DNA of 64,000 nt from Glaciecola petra (GCF_031846345.1 NZ_JAVRHX010000001.1:1054001-1118000), one strand, 5' to 3'; counted from the first letter of the stretch, positions 16,789 through 26,454 are shown. Numbers and translations: made by a program. The notes: generated by a model not told the origin, from the sequence alone.

Positions 16789-17922
16789 CTAGCTAAGTAA
16801 CTTTACTAATATTGCGTAATATACTTTTTCTAAACTTTTTACATTCTCTATGTTAACGCATTCGTTTATCTTGTGAATGGTATTATTTTCAGGACCAAGC
16901 TCAATGACTTGAGCACCAGTAGGCGCAATAAAGCGCCCGTCCGACGTCCCTCCAGCAGTGGATAATGTGGTGTCAATGCCAAGCGTTTCCGCTATAGCTT
17001 CTTGACTTGCAGCAATTAAGCTTCCTTCAGCTGTAATAAAAGGCAAGCCGTTTTTTATCCATCCGATAGTATAGTGAAGTTGGTGTTTGTCCAATATGTC
17101 TACAACACCTTGTTGCAGTTGTTCAGCCGTGACCTCTGTCGAGTACCTAAAATTAAACACTATTTCAATGCTCCCTGGCACAACATTAGTTGCGCCAGTA
17201 CCGGCATGAATATTAGATATCTGCATGCTTGTCGCTGGAAAATACGCATTACCATTATCCCAAACAGTCTCTGCCAATTCACTTATTGCCGGGGCTACCA
17301 GATGAATTGGGTTTTTTATAAGATGTGGGTAGGCAACATGTCCTTGAATACCATGCACGGTTAACGTTCCGGTAAGCGAACCTCGCCGACCATTTTTTAT
17401 TACATCCCCCGTTAGATTTGTACTCGAGGGTTCACCTACAATGCAGTAGTCAATTTTTTCTTTTCGTTCTTCCAGCGTGTCTATCACTCGGGTAGTACCG
17501 TTAATAAATGGGCCTTCCTCGTCGCTTGTTATTAAAAAAGCAATGGAGCCTTTGTGTGCTGGATAGTCTTCCACAAATCGTCTAGTCGCCACCATCATCG
17601 CAGCTAGGCTTGCTTTCATATCTGCAGCACCACGACCAAAAATAAAGCCGTCTTTTTCAGTGGCTTCAAAAGGAGGGCTTTGCCACTTGTCTATTGGACC
17701 AGTAGGCACTACATCGGTGTGGCCAGCAAAACAAAAGACAGGTTGTTTTGTGCCTTTGCGAGACCATAGATTGGTTGTATCCTCAAACACCATAGTTTCA
17801 TTAGTAAAGCCAATATCAGCCAATAATTCTTTAAATAGTATTTGACATCCAGCATCGTCTGGCGTGATGGATTTTTTATTAATAAGTGTTTTAGTTAACG
17901 CAATGACATCATTCAAGGCCAA
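16789..17922 (-). CDS. dapE: Succinyl-diaminopimelate desuccinylase
   Basis: Cleaves N-succinyl-LL-2,6-diaminopimelate to succinate and LL-diaminopimelate, in the lysine and peptidoglycan precursor pathway. M20 dimetal motifs are FAGHTDVVPTG, GRGAADMKASLAAM, TSDEEGPFINGT and the C-terminal GPENNTIHKINE. I place the start at a TTG at 17922 because AGGA lies five bases upstream and the resulting 377 residues match the family. The in-frame ATG at 17955 would put 11 extra residues inside yffB. It overlaps the end of yffB, the same order as in E. coli. Confidence 0.93.
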   Translation of the reverse strand: MALNDVIALTKTLINKKSITPDDAGCQILFKELLADIGFTNETMVFEDTTNLWSRKGTKQPVFCFAGHTDVVPTGPIDKWQSPPFEATEKDGFIFGRGAADMKASLAAMMVATRRFVEDYPAHKGSIAFLITSDEEGPFINGTTRVIDTLEERKEKIDYCIVGEPSSTNLTGDVIKNGRRGSLTGTLTVHGIQGHVAYPHLIKNPIHLVAPAISELAETVWDNGNAYFPATSMQISNIHAGTGATNVVPGSIEIVFNFRYSTEVTAEQLQQGVVDILDKHQLHYTIGWIKNGLPFITAEGSLIAASQEAIAETLGIDTTLSTAGGTSDGRFIAPTGAQVIELGPENNTIHKINECVNIENVKSLEKVYYAILVKLLS

Positions 17923-18259
17923 AAAATTCCTGATAAATTGAATCGTTGAACCCAATAATTAACTTTTTATTGTGTAATAAAATAGGGCGCTTAATCATAG
18001 AAGGATGTTCTGTTAACAGACCCACAACATTGTCTGAATTAATTGAAGCTTTAGTCTCATCGCTTAGTTTTCGATAGGTAGTTCCGCGTTTATTTAGAAC
18101 TAGCTCCAGTCCAAAATTATCAATAGCGTCATGCAATACGGTTTCGTCTACACCGAGTTTTTTGTAATCGTGAAAATCGAAGGAAATATTGTTTTTTTGT
18201 AACCATGATTTTGCTTTTTTTATAGTATCGCAGTTGGGGATACCGAACATTTTAGTCAT
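17909..18259 (-). CDS. yffB: ArsC/Spx-like reductase, YffB type
   Basis: A 116-residue thioredoxin-fold protein of the ArsC family. PNCDTIKKAKSWL carries the single N-terminal cysteine, and the C-terminal half has SMIKRPIL, as in E. coli YffB. YffB is thought to be a glutathione-dependent thiol reductase; no clear physiological substrate is known. It overlaps dapE by 14 bases, reproducing the yffB-dapE pair of enterobacteria. The ATG at 18259 has AAAGGA upstream. Confidence 0.9.
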   Translation of the reverse strand: MTKMFGIPNCDTIKKAKSWLQKNNISFDFHDYKKLGVDETVLHDAIDNFGLELVLNKRGTTYRKLSDETKASINSDNVVGLLTEHPSMIKRPILLHNKKLIIGFNDSIYQEFFGLE

Positions 18260-18298
18260 ATTTATCCTTTAGCTTTAGTTTTGCTCAGAGTCTTTTGC

Positions 18299-18685
18299 TT
18301 AATCTTCGATTATTGTATATCGCGCTTTTTTTAAAGCATTAATCGCGTTGGTTAATTGTTCTTGCTTGACTAACACAAAATCAGTTTCAAATGTAGATAC
18401 AATAAAAACACTCACCTTTGCTGCGGCCAATACTCCGCTAATGTCCGACATAATCCCCACTAAGGAAAGATTTAATGGGCCCAATACTTCTAAGACACGC
18501 CAATCGAAATCGGTTTCAATTGCAGGAATAGATAAAGATTGAGGCACGACCAATGATAGCTCGTCTTCAGTTTTTCCAATAAAATAAATATCGCATTTGA
18601 ATACGGAGGAGGGAATATTACTATTCTCATCAAGGCTATGGATTGCAAACGTCTTTGATAGCACTCGCAAAGTTTGTTTAGACAT
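18299..18685 (-). CDS. ACT domain protein
   Basis: A 128-residue protein with two small ACT-like units; the second is clearest at DWRVLEVLGPLNLSLVGIMSDISGVLAAAKVSV, where substituted stand-alone ACT proteins (CASTOR/TyrKc type) bind amino acids. Catalytic function is not expected. The ATG at 18685 has CAGGA eight bases upstream. It is 39 bases upstream of yffB on the same strand and may be the first gene of the yffB-dapE transcript. Confidence 0.75.
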   Translation of the reverse strand: MSKQTLRVLSKTFAIHSLDENSNIPSSVFKCDIYFIGKTEDELSLVVPQSLSIPAIETDFDWRVLEVLGPLNLSLVGIMSDISGVLAAAKVSVFIVSTFETDFVLVKQEQLTNAINALKKARYTIIED

Positions 18686-18877
18686 TGAATCGTCCTGATA
18701 TTGAAAAAATTAGTTTTATCCACTTTATCTGTGGATAAGTATGTGTGTTACGTTAGGTTAACGCGCTAAATTTTTGAAAAGTATAACAAATTGAGATTGC
18801 TTAGAATACAATCAATTATAAGCTGATAAGAGCTTAGATATAGCTATTAATGCTAACACTTCATCATTTAATATTAT

Positions 18878-18906
18878 TTGAACTTTTTTTATCTTCTTTG
18901 CATAAT
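18878..18906 (+). promoter_or_regulatory. Candidate sigma-70 promoter of the patatin gene
   Basis: TTGAAC (18878-18883) and CATAAT (18901-18906) are spaced by exactly 17 bases. Transcription would start near 18913, about 20 bases before the ATG. Confidence 0.55.
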
Positions 18907-18933
18907 TCACAAAAAAAGAAATTATAAATACTT

Positions 18934-20001
18934 ATGTCTCCTTTATCATTTTATGCTGGACCAAAAGCCCTCGCATACATTAAACAAAATGGCTTTACAC
19001 CTGAGATGTTTAGCGCAGTATTAGGTGCTAGTGGCGGACCTAAATGGTTTGTCCTCACTGGGCTCGACAAAGTATTGTTTAACGACTTCATGCATAAATC
19101 GACACATCATGTTGATATCATCGGTAGCTCGGTGGGTGCCTTCAGAGCAGCTTGTTTTGCACAAGATAATCCTGGTGCGGCTATATCGCGCTTAGCTGAG
19201 GGCTATTCAAACACGGTTTATTCAGAAAAACCTAGCGTGCAAGAAATCACGCAAAAGGGAAGTGTGTTATTGGGTGAAATGATGGGAGAGAATGGGGTAG
19301 AGCAAGTTTTAAACTGCGTCAATAAAACCGTCCATATTGTGGTGGCACGATGCCACGGCTTGACAGCCTGCGAATCTAAATTGAAGCAATATTCGGGTTT
19401 GATGCTCGCTGCATTGCGCAACTTCCAATCTAGAGAACAGCTTAATAAAAGTTTTACCCGAATTGTTTTTTCGTCGAGCAACAAAGCATTTAGTTTTAGC
19501 GAAAAACACAAGTTTATTACTGAAAATGTGCAGTTAAATGAAAGTAATTTTTTAACTTCATTAATGGCATCGGGCTCTATACCTGCAGTAATAGAAGGCG
19601 TAAAGGATATCAACGGGGCTAAGCCCGGCATGTTTAGAGACGGCGGTATTATCGATTATCATTTCGATATGCAGATAGAAACCTCAGGTTTGGTGTTGTA
19701 CCCACATTTCTATTCAAAACCTACTCCCGGCTGGTTCGATAAGTCGTTAAAGTCTAGAAGCTGTCATGAATCTAGTTACGACAATGTGTTAATGCTTGCA
19801 CCGAGTGATGATTTTGTCGCCAAATTGCCTTTCGGAAAAATCCCAGACCGGAATGACTTTAAATATTTGCCAGCTCAAGACAGGATTAAATATTGGACCA
19901 AAGTAATTGCTGAATCAGACCGATTAGCCGAGTCATTTTTAGAAGCAGCAGAAAAACAATCCTTAGCTGATTTGATACAGCCTATAAATCTGAAAAGATA
20001 A
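18934..20001 (+). CDS. Patatin-like phospholipase
   Basis: A 355-residue patatin-fold hydrolase with a Ser-Asp dyad. The oxyanion loop is GASGGPKWF (31-39), the nucleophile elbow GSSVG (Ser66) and the aspartate is in FRDGGI (Asp236). No signal peptide is seen, so it probably acts on membrane lipids or acyl esters from the cytoplasm. It is a single gene with its own promoter and is followed by tRNA-Val. Substrate unknown. Confidence 0.85.
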   Translation: MSPLSFYAGPKALAYIKQNGFTPEMFSAVLGASGGPKWFVLTGLDKVLFNDFMHKSTHHVDIIGSSVGAFRAACFAQDNPGAAISRLAEGYSNTVYSEKPSVQEITQKGSVLLGEMMGENGVEQVLNCVNKTVHIVVARCHGLTACESKLKQYSGLMLAALRNFQSREQLNKSFTRIVFSSSNKAFSFSEKHKFITENVQLNESNFLTSLMASGSIPAVIEGVKDINGAKPGMFRDGGIIDYHFDMQIETSGLVLYPHFYSKPTPGWFDKSLKSRSCHESSYDNVLMLAPSDDFVAKLPFGKIPDRNDFKYLPAQDRIKYWTKVIAESDRLAESFLEAAEKQSLADLIQPINLKR

Positions 20002-20013
20002 TACAAAAAGCAC

Positions 20014-20042
20014 TTGCGTATATTTCGGGCACTAGCTATTAT
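20014..20042 (+). promoter_or_regulatory. Promoter of tRNA-Val
   Basis: TTGCGT (20014-20019), 17 bases, TATTAT (20037-20042), then a GC-rich discriminator (ACGCGCCGC) just before the start point. That discriminator is typical of growth-rate- and ppGpp-controlled stable RNA promoters. Confidence 0.7.
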
Positions 20043-20066
20043 ACGCGCCGCATTAAACAGCAAAAT

Positions 20067-20143
<77 letters not shown>

Positions 20144-20157
20144 CGTTTCCTATGTTA

Positions 20158-21141
20158 TTACTTTTTAACGTTCCGACGAAGTCCAATCGCAACCAGTCCA
20201 ATTAGAACAATCAACGCAGATGACGGGCTCGGTACTAAATTAATGGCCTGATTACCAATAAATGTTTGTACGTTTTTAGTGACGTGAGTGCCATCCAACA
20301 ATAAAAAGTCACTTGTATCAAAACCGAAATCTAAACATGTGCCTGGCACATTATATTGTGCTTCTATGTCACCAAACGGGTTAAAAGTGTTCGGATCAAA
20401 CGTAAAGATATTGCCTTGGGCGTCTCGTATGAAGCAACTTGGAGCTCCAAAAGGATTAAAGCCAAACATCTGAGGGTTGATAGCTGCAAAACCAACAAGA
20501 CTTGAATAATCTAATAGATTTATGTCGAAGAGGCCGGGAAATAAATTTACAGGAAAATTATTGACTACAGACGTATCGGAACTTATTAGGAAACGTGTTG
20601 CACCTACAGAACCTAAACTGGTGACGATATTAGACATATCCGTTAATATTTGTGTCACAACCTCAAAATCGGTAAGTGGATTTCCCAATGCTTGGTTTAC
20701 GAAGAAATTATTGAATCCACCACTTATAACAACCAGGTCATTTTCATCAAAACTGCCTTGAGCAGCAATAAGACTATTGGTTTGAGACAGCATATCAGGT
20801 GCTAGTGGTGCAGAACCTAATACAGTACCGCTAGTCACAGCGCCAGCATATGCATAGTTATTACCACCCAAAACTGAGGCGTTTGTCATATCTCCAACTA
20901 GATACTGAGATAATACATCGACAAAATTTGGTCCGTCAGATAAGCGGCCCTGAAAAAACGGCGGATCACTTAGCACGGGTTGTCCAGGTTGACCAAGAAG
21001 TAATTGAAACGCAGGGTCGTTACTTAAATTACCAGCGTCAGCGGTGCTATCACCGATAACAAATATATCAGTAATGGGAGCGGCCAATGAAGGGAGTGAT
21101 ATTGAAAGTGTAGCGAAAATACAAAGTATATGCTTAAGCAT
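20158..21141 (-). CDS. Secreted SGNH/GDSL hydrolase with PEP-CTERM sorting signal
   Basis: A 327-residue exported esterase or lipase-like protein. A signal peptide (residues 1-21, ending SLAA) precedes the GDSL block IGDSTADAG (Ser32). GGFNNFF is the likely oxyanion Asn block, and DGTHVT the Asp/His block. The C terminus has VPSP, a hydrophobic helix and RRNVKK, the PEP-CTERM pattern recognised by exosortase, which is not encoded here. I use the ATG at 21141 (or 21144) because AAAGGA lies just upstream; the longer in-frame start would add 23 residues before the signal peptide. Confidence 0.85.
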   Translation of the reverse strand: MLKHILCIFATLSISLPSLAAPITDIFVIGDSTADAGNLSNDPAFQLLLGQPGQPVLSDPPFFQGRLSDGPNFVDVLSQYLVGDMTNASVLGGNNYAYAGAVTSGTVLGSAPLAPDMLSQTNSLIAAQGSFDENDLVVISGGFNNFFVNQALGNPLTDFEVVTQILTDMSNIVTSLGSVGATRFLISSDTSVVNNFPVNLFPGLFDINLLDYSSLVGFAAINPQMFGFNPFGAPSCFIRDAQGNIFTFDPNTFNPFGDIEAQYNVPGTCLDFGFDTSDFLLLDGTHVTKNVQTFIGNQAINLVPSPSSALIVLIGLVAIGLRRNVKK

Positions 21142-21297
21142 CATTTTTCCTTTATTTTTATTGTTGTGTGTACTTATCTGAGTATGTATTAAAACGCAAT
21201 GTTTGTACATGCTATGTTGACTATTAAAGATAATTTCTGGCGATTCAAAACAATCTCAAGCATACTTATCTAAACTCTAATTACACAGTTTTGAAGA

Positions 21298-22041
21298 ATG
21301 ACAAAAACCGTCCTTATAACAGGCGCTTCATCGGGCATTGGCTTAGCGATTGCGCGGCGTTTTGCTGCTGAACAGTATGAAGTCTTTAATTTAGATATTG
21401 TAATGGCTGAAAATCATGATGAGAATGATCACATTCATTACAGGCATTGTGATATAACAAACCATGACGCAGTTAAACAAGTCGTGGATTCAATAGCATC
21501 ATCGCAAACTATCGATGTGCTAGTGTCTAATGCAGGCATGCACTTTTCAGCAAATATCGAAAATACCCAGGAAATAGATTTCGATCGAGTGATGAGCCTG
21601 AATGTAAAAGGGGCTTATTCTGTTAGTAGGGCCGTGATACCGTATATGAAGCAAAAGCAAGATGGGGTTATTCTATTTATAGGCTCTGATCAATCTAGCG
21701 TTGGCAAACCAAATTCTTTCGTTTATAACATTTCAAAACATGCTTTAGCTTCAATGGCAAAAACAATAGCCTTGGATTATGCGAAAGACAATATTAGAGC
21801 AAATACACTTTGCCCTGGAACCGTTGAAACACCGTTATACCATAAAGCGATTGATGCTTATTGTGAAAAATCTGGCGCTGATAAAAAGCGTGTTCATGCC
21901 GAAGAAGCTGCTTTGCAGCCCTTAGGCCGGATAGGGCACGTAAATGATGTTGCCGCACTTGCGTTATTTTTGGCCAGTAAAGATGCTAGTTTTATTACTG
22001 GTGCTTTGTATGCAGTAGATGGTGGTTACACCACAGGTTAA
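21298..22041 (+). CDS. Short-chain dehydrogenase/reductase
   Basis: A 247-residue classical SDR. The cofactor motif is TGASSGIG (8-15), NAG is at 78-80, the catalytic Tyr143 and Lys147 lie in VYNISK, and CPGTVETPL follows. Asp33 after the second strand suggests NAD preference. It is nine bases upstream of a COG3618-type lactonase gene. In non-phosphorylating L-fucose/L-rhamnose/galactose-type routes such SDRs oxidise the sugar to the lactone that the amidohydrolase opens; this assignment is inferred from context. Confidence 0.85.
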   Translation: MTKTVLITGASSGIGLAIARRFAAEQYEVFNLDIVMAENHDENDHIHYRHCDITNHDAVKQVVDSIASSQTIDVLVSNAGMHFSANIENTQEIDFDRVMSLNVKGAYSVSRAVIPYMKQKQDGVILFIGSDQSSVGKPNSFVYNISKHALASMAKTIALDYAKDNIRANTLCPGTVETPLYHKAIDAYCEKSGADKKRVHAEEAALQPLGRIGHVNDVAALALFLASKDASFITGALYAVDGGYTTG

Positions 22042-22049
22042 TTCTACGA

Positions 22050-22928
22050 ATGACTAATCATATCTTTAAAGTTATTGATCCCCATGTACATTTTTTTGAC
22101 TTAGAAAAAGGTCGATACGCATGGTTACAGCCAAATAATGAGCCAAATTGGGAAAATAAAGATCTAATCGCAAAAAATTTTGGTCCGCAAGATTTGGTGC
22201 TCAATAATCAAATGTTTTTGTCAGGCTATGTGCACATTGAAGCAGGTTTTAATAATGAACAAGCAGATACTGAATTAGCTTGGCTAAATACTTTTGAGCA
22301 TAGACATAAAGCAATTGCTTGTTGTGATTTAACACAAACACATGAAGATTTTAAATCCAATGTAATAGCATGTGAACAATTCCAATCTTTACAAGGGTTT
22401 AGACATATTCTTGATGAAGATGTAAATGTTATCCTCGGTCACATGAACACGCAAACAAACATAGCTGAAATTAATTCAGGACACTATGTTTTTGAATGTC
22501 AGATTAACGCAAATCTTGAGGTGAGTTTTGATCTGCTCCACCACTATATTAGACAGACACCAAACATAAAATGGGTGATTAATCATGCCGGCAAACCAGA
22601 TTTGTCTGCAGATGACAACGGTACATTTTGGCAGAATAACATGCGTAAATTCGCTGAGCATAAAAACGTATATGTTAAGTTCAGTGGTTTTGAAATGAGC
22701 TGTACAAGCTATCATTACAGGGATTTAGTAAAATGTATGGCTATACTAACCAGCATATTTCCGCAAGAGCGAATCATGTGTGCAAGTAACTTTCCTGTAA
22801 TACTATTAAAACATAGCTATGTAGAATATTGGCAAACGATAATTAGAGTCTGTAATGAATTAAACGTAGATACTGATATGTTAATTTATGCCAATGCGAA
22901 AAAAATATATGGATTTAGCGACAATTAG
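22050..22928 (+). CDS. Amidohydrolase-family lactonase-like protein (COG3618)
   Basis: A 292-residue TIM-barrel metal hydrolase. The N-terminal DPHVHFFD motif (His12, His14) is followed by YAWLQP, typical of COG3618 lactonases; INHAGKPD and CASNFPV supply later active-site positions. Relatives hydrolyse L-fucono-, L-rhamnono- or pyrone-dicarboxylate lactones. Immediately downstream of the SDR gene, so probably the second step of the same route. Exact lactone unknown. Confidence 0.8.
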   Translation: MTNHIFKVIDPHVHFFDLEKGRYAWLQPNNEPNWENKDLIAKNFGPQDLVLNNQMFLSGYVHIEAGFNNEQADTELAWLNTFEHRHKAIACCDLTQTHEDFKSNVIACEQFQSLQGFRHILDEDVNVILGHMNTQTNIAEINSGHYVFECQINANLEVSFDLLHHYIRQTPNIKWVINHAGKPDLSADDNGTFWQNNMRKFAEHKNVYVKFSGFEMSCTSYHYRDLVKCMAILTSIFPQERIMCASNFPVILLKHSYVEYWQTIIRVCNELNVDTDMLIYANAKKIYGFSDN

Positions 22929-23073
22929 ACGATTTTCGCGGGTAATTAACGCAATTTATAGACTTTATGAAAAGGCGAAAATTTGCTTTATGAGCATTAA
23001 TTTTGAATTTTAAAGCTATAAAAAGAGGGGCCTTTGCTATGAAAGACACCTTTTTTACTTGATAGATAGTCCT
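22929..23073. other. Convergent intergenic gap
   Basis: A 145-base AT-rich gap between the 3' ends of the lactonase gene and the dehydratase gene. No clear terminator hairpin, small gene or repeat is visible. Confidence 0.4.
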
Positions 23074-24249
23074 TTATTTCACTGTGACTTTTTGTGAACG
23101 ATTAACGATTTCGTCATTTAGCTCAATGCCAATTCCCGGTAAATCGGGCACTTTAAAGAATCCATCTTTTGGTTGGTAGTCTTGTAAGCATAGTTCCCTG
23201 TTCCAATGTTTAATTGCATAGGTGTGATGCTCATGTATCAAAAAGTTAGGTATAGCTGCTTCAAGTTGAAGCGCCGCTGCAGTAGCAACGGGGCCGCCAC
23301 AAACATGCGCTTGAATTCGAATGTCATAAACATCGGCGTAGTCACACACTTTTTTTGCTTCAGTAAAGCCACCACATAAGCCGACATCCGGTTGTAACAC
23401 ATCAATAGATTGATCTTCAAAATATGGTCGCACATCCCATCGGTGATACAAGCGTTCACCCCCAGCAATCGGCACCTTGACGTTTTCTGCCACTTTTTTA
23501 TGAACAGCAGAGTTCAAATAATTGACCGGTTCTTCAAACATCATGCATCCAACTTCTTCAATCACGCTTCCCATTTGAATGGCTGACGCGCACCCCATGA
23601 GTGAATGAGCTTCAAAAATGATATCTACTTCATCACCCACTTCATTACGTATGGCTCTGAGTCGATCACCAAATAGCTTCATTTGTTTGGGGGTAAATAG
23701 CTTGGTGCGATCAAAGCTAGAATCACCATTCTCATCGTAGACTATGGGGTCAACTTTTACCGCGTCGTATCCCTCTGCCATCGCTTTTGCGGCAGAACGT
23801 GCATAATCGTCTGGGCTTAACATTTTTACGCAATCTTGACTCCAATCAAATTGTAATTGACTGGCATAGGTACGCAAGTTGTCATTTGTTTTACCACCTA
23901 AGAGCTGGTAAACAGGTACATTAAGTGCTTTGCCTTTTATGTCCCATAAAGCAGTATCGATAGCACTCATAGCCGAATATAGCACCGGTCCACCGCCTAG
24001 ACCCCAAAAGCTCTCTCTCAACATGCGTGACCACAATAATTCTGTATTGAACGGATTAAAGCCAACTAATACGGCTTCAGCGATTTCTTTTATCATAGCC
24101 GCCGCCGCGCTATGGCCCCAATCGTAAGCCAAACCAGCTTCACCTACACCATGAATACCTTCATCAGTATGTATACGTACAAAAATTGGATTCCATGGAG
24201 GACGCTCAGGACAGTGTATATCGAAGATTTCTACGTGAGTTATTTTCAT
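23074..24249 (-). CDS. Enolase-superfamily sugar acid dehydratase (galactonate/mannonate dehydratase-like)
   Basis: A 391-residue mandelate racemase/muconate lactonizing enzyme family member. A capping domain (residues 1-115) precedes the barrel. Visible active-site positions are Lys165 (AVKVDP), Glu213 and His215 (FEAHS), Glu239/240 (FEEP), Glu265 (GGER), Asp288 (QPDVG) and His315 (AHVCGGP). The His-containing EAH motif resembles the D-galactonate and D-mannonate dehydratase groups, but no single activity can be assigned. It faces the SDR-lactonase pair convergently and is followed by the class II aldolase-like gene in the reverse direction. Confidence 0.85.
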   Translation of the reverse strand: MKITHVEIFDIHCPERPPWNPIFVRIHTDEGIHGVGEAGLAYDWGHSAAAAMIKEIAEAVLVGFNPFNTELLWSRMLRESFWGLGGGPVLYSAMSAIDTALWDIKGKALNVPVYQLLGGKTNDNLRTYASQLQFDWSQDCVKMLSPDDYARSAAKAMAEGYDAVKVDPIVYDENGDSSFDRTKLFTPKQMKLFGDRLRAIRNEVGDEVDIIFEAHSLMGCASAIQMGSVIEEVGCMMFEEPVNYLNSAVHKKVAENVKVPIAGGERLYHRWDVRPYFEDQSIDVLQPDVGLCGGFTEAKKVCDYADVYDIRIQAHVCGGPVATAAALQLEAAIPNFLIHEHHTYAIKHWNRELCLQDYQPKDGFFKVPDLPGIGIELNDEIVNRSQKVTVK

Positions 24250-24325
24250 AATTATTGGGTTTCTATAGGTTAAGGGTAATAGTTTTTTGACGCTTAGGGA
24301 TAGACAATAAGTTCATATGACTAGA

Positions 24326-25102
24326 TTAGGTATCAAAATCAGGATATGTGCGTTTCACTCTTCGCATCATGGCAGGCCAGGCTTTTTGGCCGCCTGTTTG
24401 ACCAGTATGGACGACATTAGCTTGTGCCTTAATACCATCGATAATAGCCTGATCTACAGGATGTGAGTTATTCATTGAATGTTGCAACTTCACTTGAATC
24501 TCACAAGCACATAATAAATCGTACATATGCATAAACGCATCGCCAATTGTTTTCCCCATCGTAAGCGCGCCATGATTACGTAACAACATAAAATTAGCGG
24601 TGCCTAAATCATCTTGAAGGCGTTTTATTTCGTCTTGCTCTACTGCTAAACCTTCGTAACTATGATAACTCAAGCTAGCGAGGGCAAAAGCAGAGTATTG
24701 ACTAAGAGGCAATAAACCGTCTTTGTGGCTGGCAACAGCGATAGCGTCAGGATGATGAAGATGCAAAGCACATTGATCTGCATGCCGAGCGATATGTACA
24801 GCGCTGTGTATTGTAAATCCCGCTGGATTTATATCAAAAGGACAATCAGTATCAAGTTTGTTGCCATGAATATCGATTTTAACTAAGTTTGAGGCGGTGA
24901 CCTCTTCAAAGCACAAACCAAAAGCATTAATGAGCAAATCATCTGTACCGGGTATGCGAGCTGAAATATGAGTGTGTATCAGATCATCCCAGTTATGCAT
25001 AACCAATAAGCGGTACGCAGCTGCGAGCTCTACACGAGTTTGCCACTCTTGTTCTGATACGTGTTTTTTTACATCCAATGCGGGAATACTGTACATAAGC
25101 AA
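24326..25102 (-). CDS. Class II aldolase/adducin family protein
   Basis: A 258-residue member of the zinc aldolase/epimerase family. It has ISARIPG near the start, the metal histidines in CALHLHHPD, and LLRNHGALTMG for the third. In sugar-acid pathways such enzymes cleave or modify the keto-acid made by the dehydratase, but the family also includes decarboxylases and epimerases. The start is probably TTG at 25102 with AGGA six bases upstream; ATG 25096 is possible. It lies 76 bases upstream of the dehydratase gene and probably in the same transcript. Confidence 0.8.
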   Translation of the reverse strand: MLMYSIPALDVKKHVSEQEWQTRVELAAAYRLLVMHNWDDLIHTHISARIPGTDDLLINAFGLCFEEVTASNLVKIDIHGNKLDTDCPFDINPAGFTIHSAVHIARHADQCALHLHHPDAIAVASHKDGLLPLSQYSAFALASLSYHSYEGLAVEQDEIKRLQDDLGTANFMLLRNHGALTMGKTIGDAFMHMYDLLCACEIQVKLQHSMNNSHPVDQAIIDGIKAQANVVHTGQTGGQKAWPAMMRRVKRTYPDFDT

Positions 25103-25234
25103 CTCATTTCCTAACTTGTTTTTTTGTGTACCTTGATTAAAAAAATAATAACACGTCGTAGTTTAATAACGCGATAATAATTAAATATTTTGCCTATATG
25201 TAAAATAAAGGGCAATGGTTTTTAAACAGCACGC

Positions 25235-26323
25235 CTATATATTTTTTTGAGCACAACGAGCAAATATTTGTTGCCAACTTTCTATATGGATTTTCATCGC
25301 TGATTTATACGCATTGTGGTTTGTTACAAGTTGACGTTTCAAATAGTCTTTATATGAGCTTGGTAATATATCCGATTCAGTTAATGGGAGTACTAAGGGG
25401 GCTATCTGATAGTGATATTTATTTAACTCCGCCGCCAAAGATTGAATTTTTTCAGCGAAAAACATGGTGAATATATTGCGCATAATGACAATATCATCCG
25501 CTTGTTTTGAGTTACTACAAGTGTTTGCTAAAAGGTATTCTTCTAATAATGGTGTAGTATTATTTAACAGATTTGTCATCAATAATTGTGTTTTCCACAT
25601 TCGAGCTAAAAGTCTTGATTGATCCAATTGTTGCAGATGCTGTTCGATTTTCTCCGGGCTTGGTAAGCCTAATTTATCTATGTTTTCCCTGAAAGATTGA
25701 AAGCTTATAAAAACTTCCATGTGCCCAGACAATGCCTTCCAAGCTTGTTTGCTGGCAATAAAGTTGTCTTCCTCATCGCCACTTATATATGAAGATGTGC
25801 TACTAATATGGAGATAGATTTCGTCTGATTGTGTTATAAAATTAGACCAAACCAAGGGGAGTTGTTTCTTTTTTTGTTTTTCCCAATTTTCCAACTGATT
25901 GAGTATCGAACTAACATTTTCTCCGTCTCCTTTTGCAAGGAGTTGTGCTTTACAATTGGCTAATTCTTCAAGTAAGGCAATTTCGTATGAGTAGCGTTTT
26001 GAAGGTAACTGCATTTTTCCTAGGGCAGTGTTGCGCTGGGCTACAACTTGATTAAGTGTGCAATCTTGCAGTGCATACAATTCCCTCAGGTTGATATAGA
26101 TTTGTTCAATATTTTGTTTAAGTGAGTTTTTTAATGGTGCATTAAGTTGGGCACTTACTTGATTTTGTTGTTGTATTTTAATACCCGTAAAACCACTTAA
26201 TCGTGATTGATAAGCGAGTAAGTCATTTTCAATCTGTTGTTGCTTTGAGCAGCCCGTAGTTACAACAAACACAAAAAATAAAATCAATAATACGGTGAAA
26301 TGTTTTACGTTAGTAACGAGCAT
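25235..26323 (-). CDS. DUF3080 lipoprotein
   Basis: A 362-residue predicted lipoprotein. A hydrophobic signal segment ends in the lipobox VTTGC (Cys25). The rest is mostly helical, glutamine-rich, and matches the DUF3080 family found in marine gammaproteobacteria. Function unknown. It is divergent from thrS and has no obvious operon partner. Confidence 0.8.
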   Translation of the reverse strand: MLVTNVKHFTVLLILFFVFVVTTGCSKQQQIENDLLAYQSRLSGFTGIKIQQQNQVSAQLNAPLKNSLKQNIEQIYINLRELYALQDCTLNQVVAQRNTALGKMQLPSKRYSYEIALLEELANCKAQLLAKGDGENVSSILNQLENWEKQKKKQLPLVWSNFITQSDEIYLHISSTSSYISGDEEDNFIASKQAWKALSGHMEVFISFQSFRENIDKLGLPSPEKIEQHLQQLDQSRLLARMWKTQLLMTNLLNNTTPLLEEYLLANTCSNSKQADDIVIMRNIFTMFFAEKIQSLAAELNKYHYQIAPLVLPLTESDILPSSYKDYLKRQLVTNHNAYKSAMKIHIESWQQIFARCAQKNI

Positions 26324-26424
26324 TTATATTGTACAAAAATTCGAATGGTACTCTTTTTATGGCAAGGAGCTTGATTCGGATCCAAGTGAAGTAGGAAAAA
26401 TATCAAGAAAATTCAATACTTCAT

Positions 26425-26454
26425 TTGCATATTATTAGGTCAAATCGCTATAAT
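26425..26454 (+). promoter_or_regulatory. Promoter of thrS
   Basis: TTGCAT (26425-26430), 18 bases, and a perfect TATAAT (26449-26454). The leader to the thrS ATG would be about 56 bases. Confidence 0.6.

Noticed and set aside
19218..19631. 137-codon minus-strand frame inside the patatin gene
   Set aside because: Shadow of the real gene; no recognisable domain or ribosome binding site.
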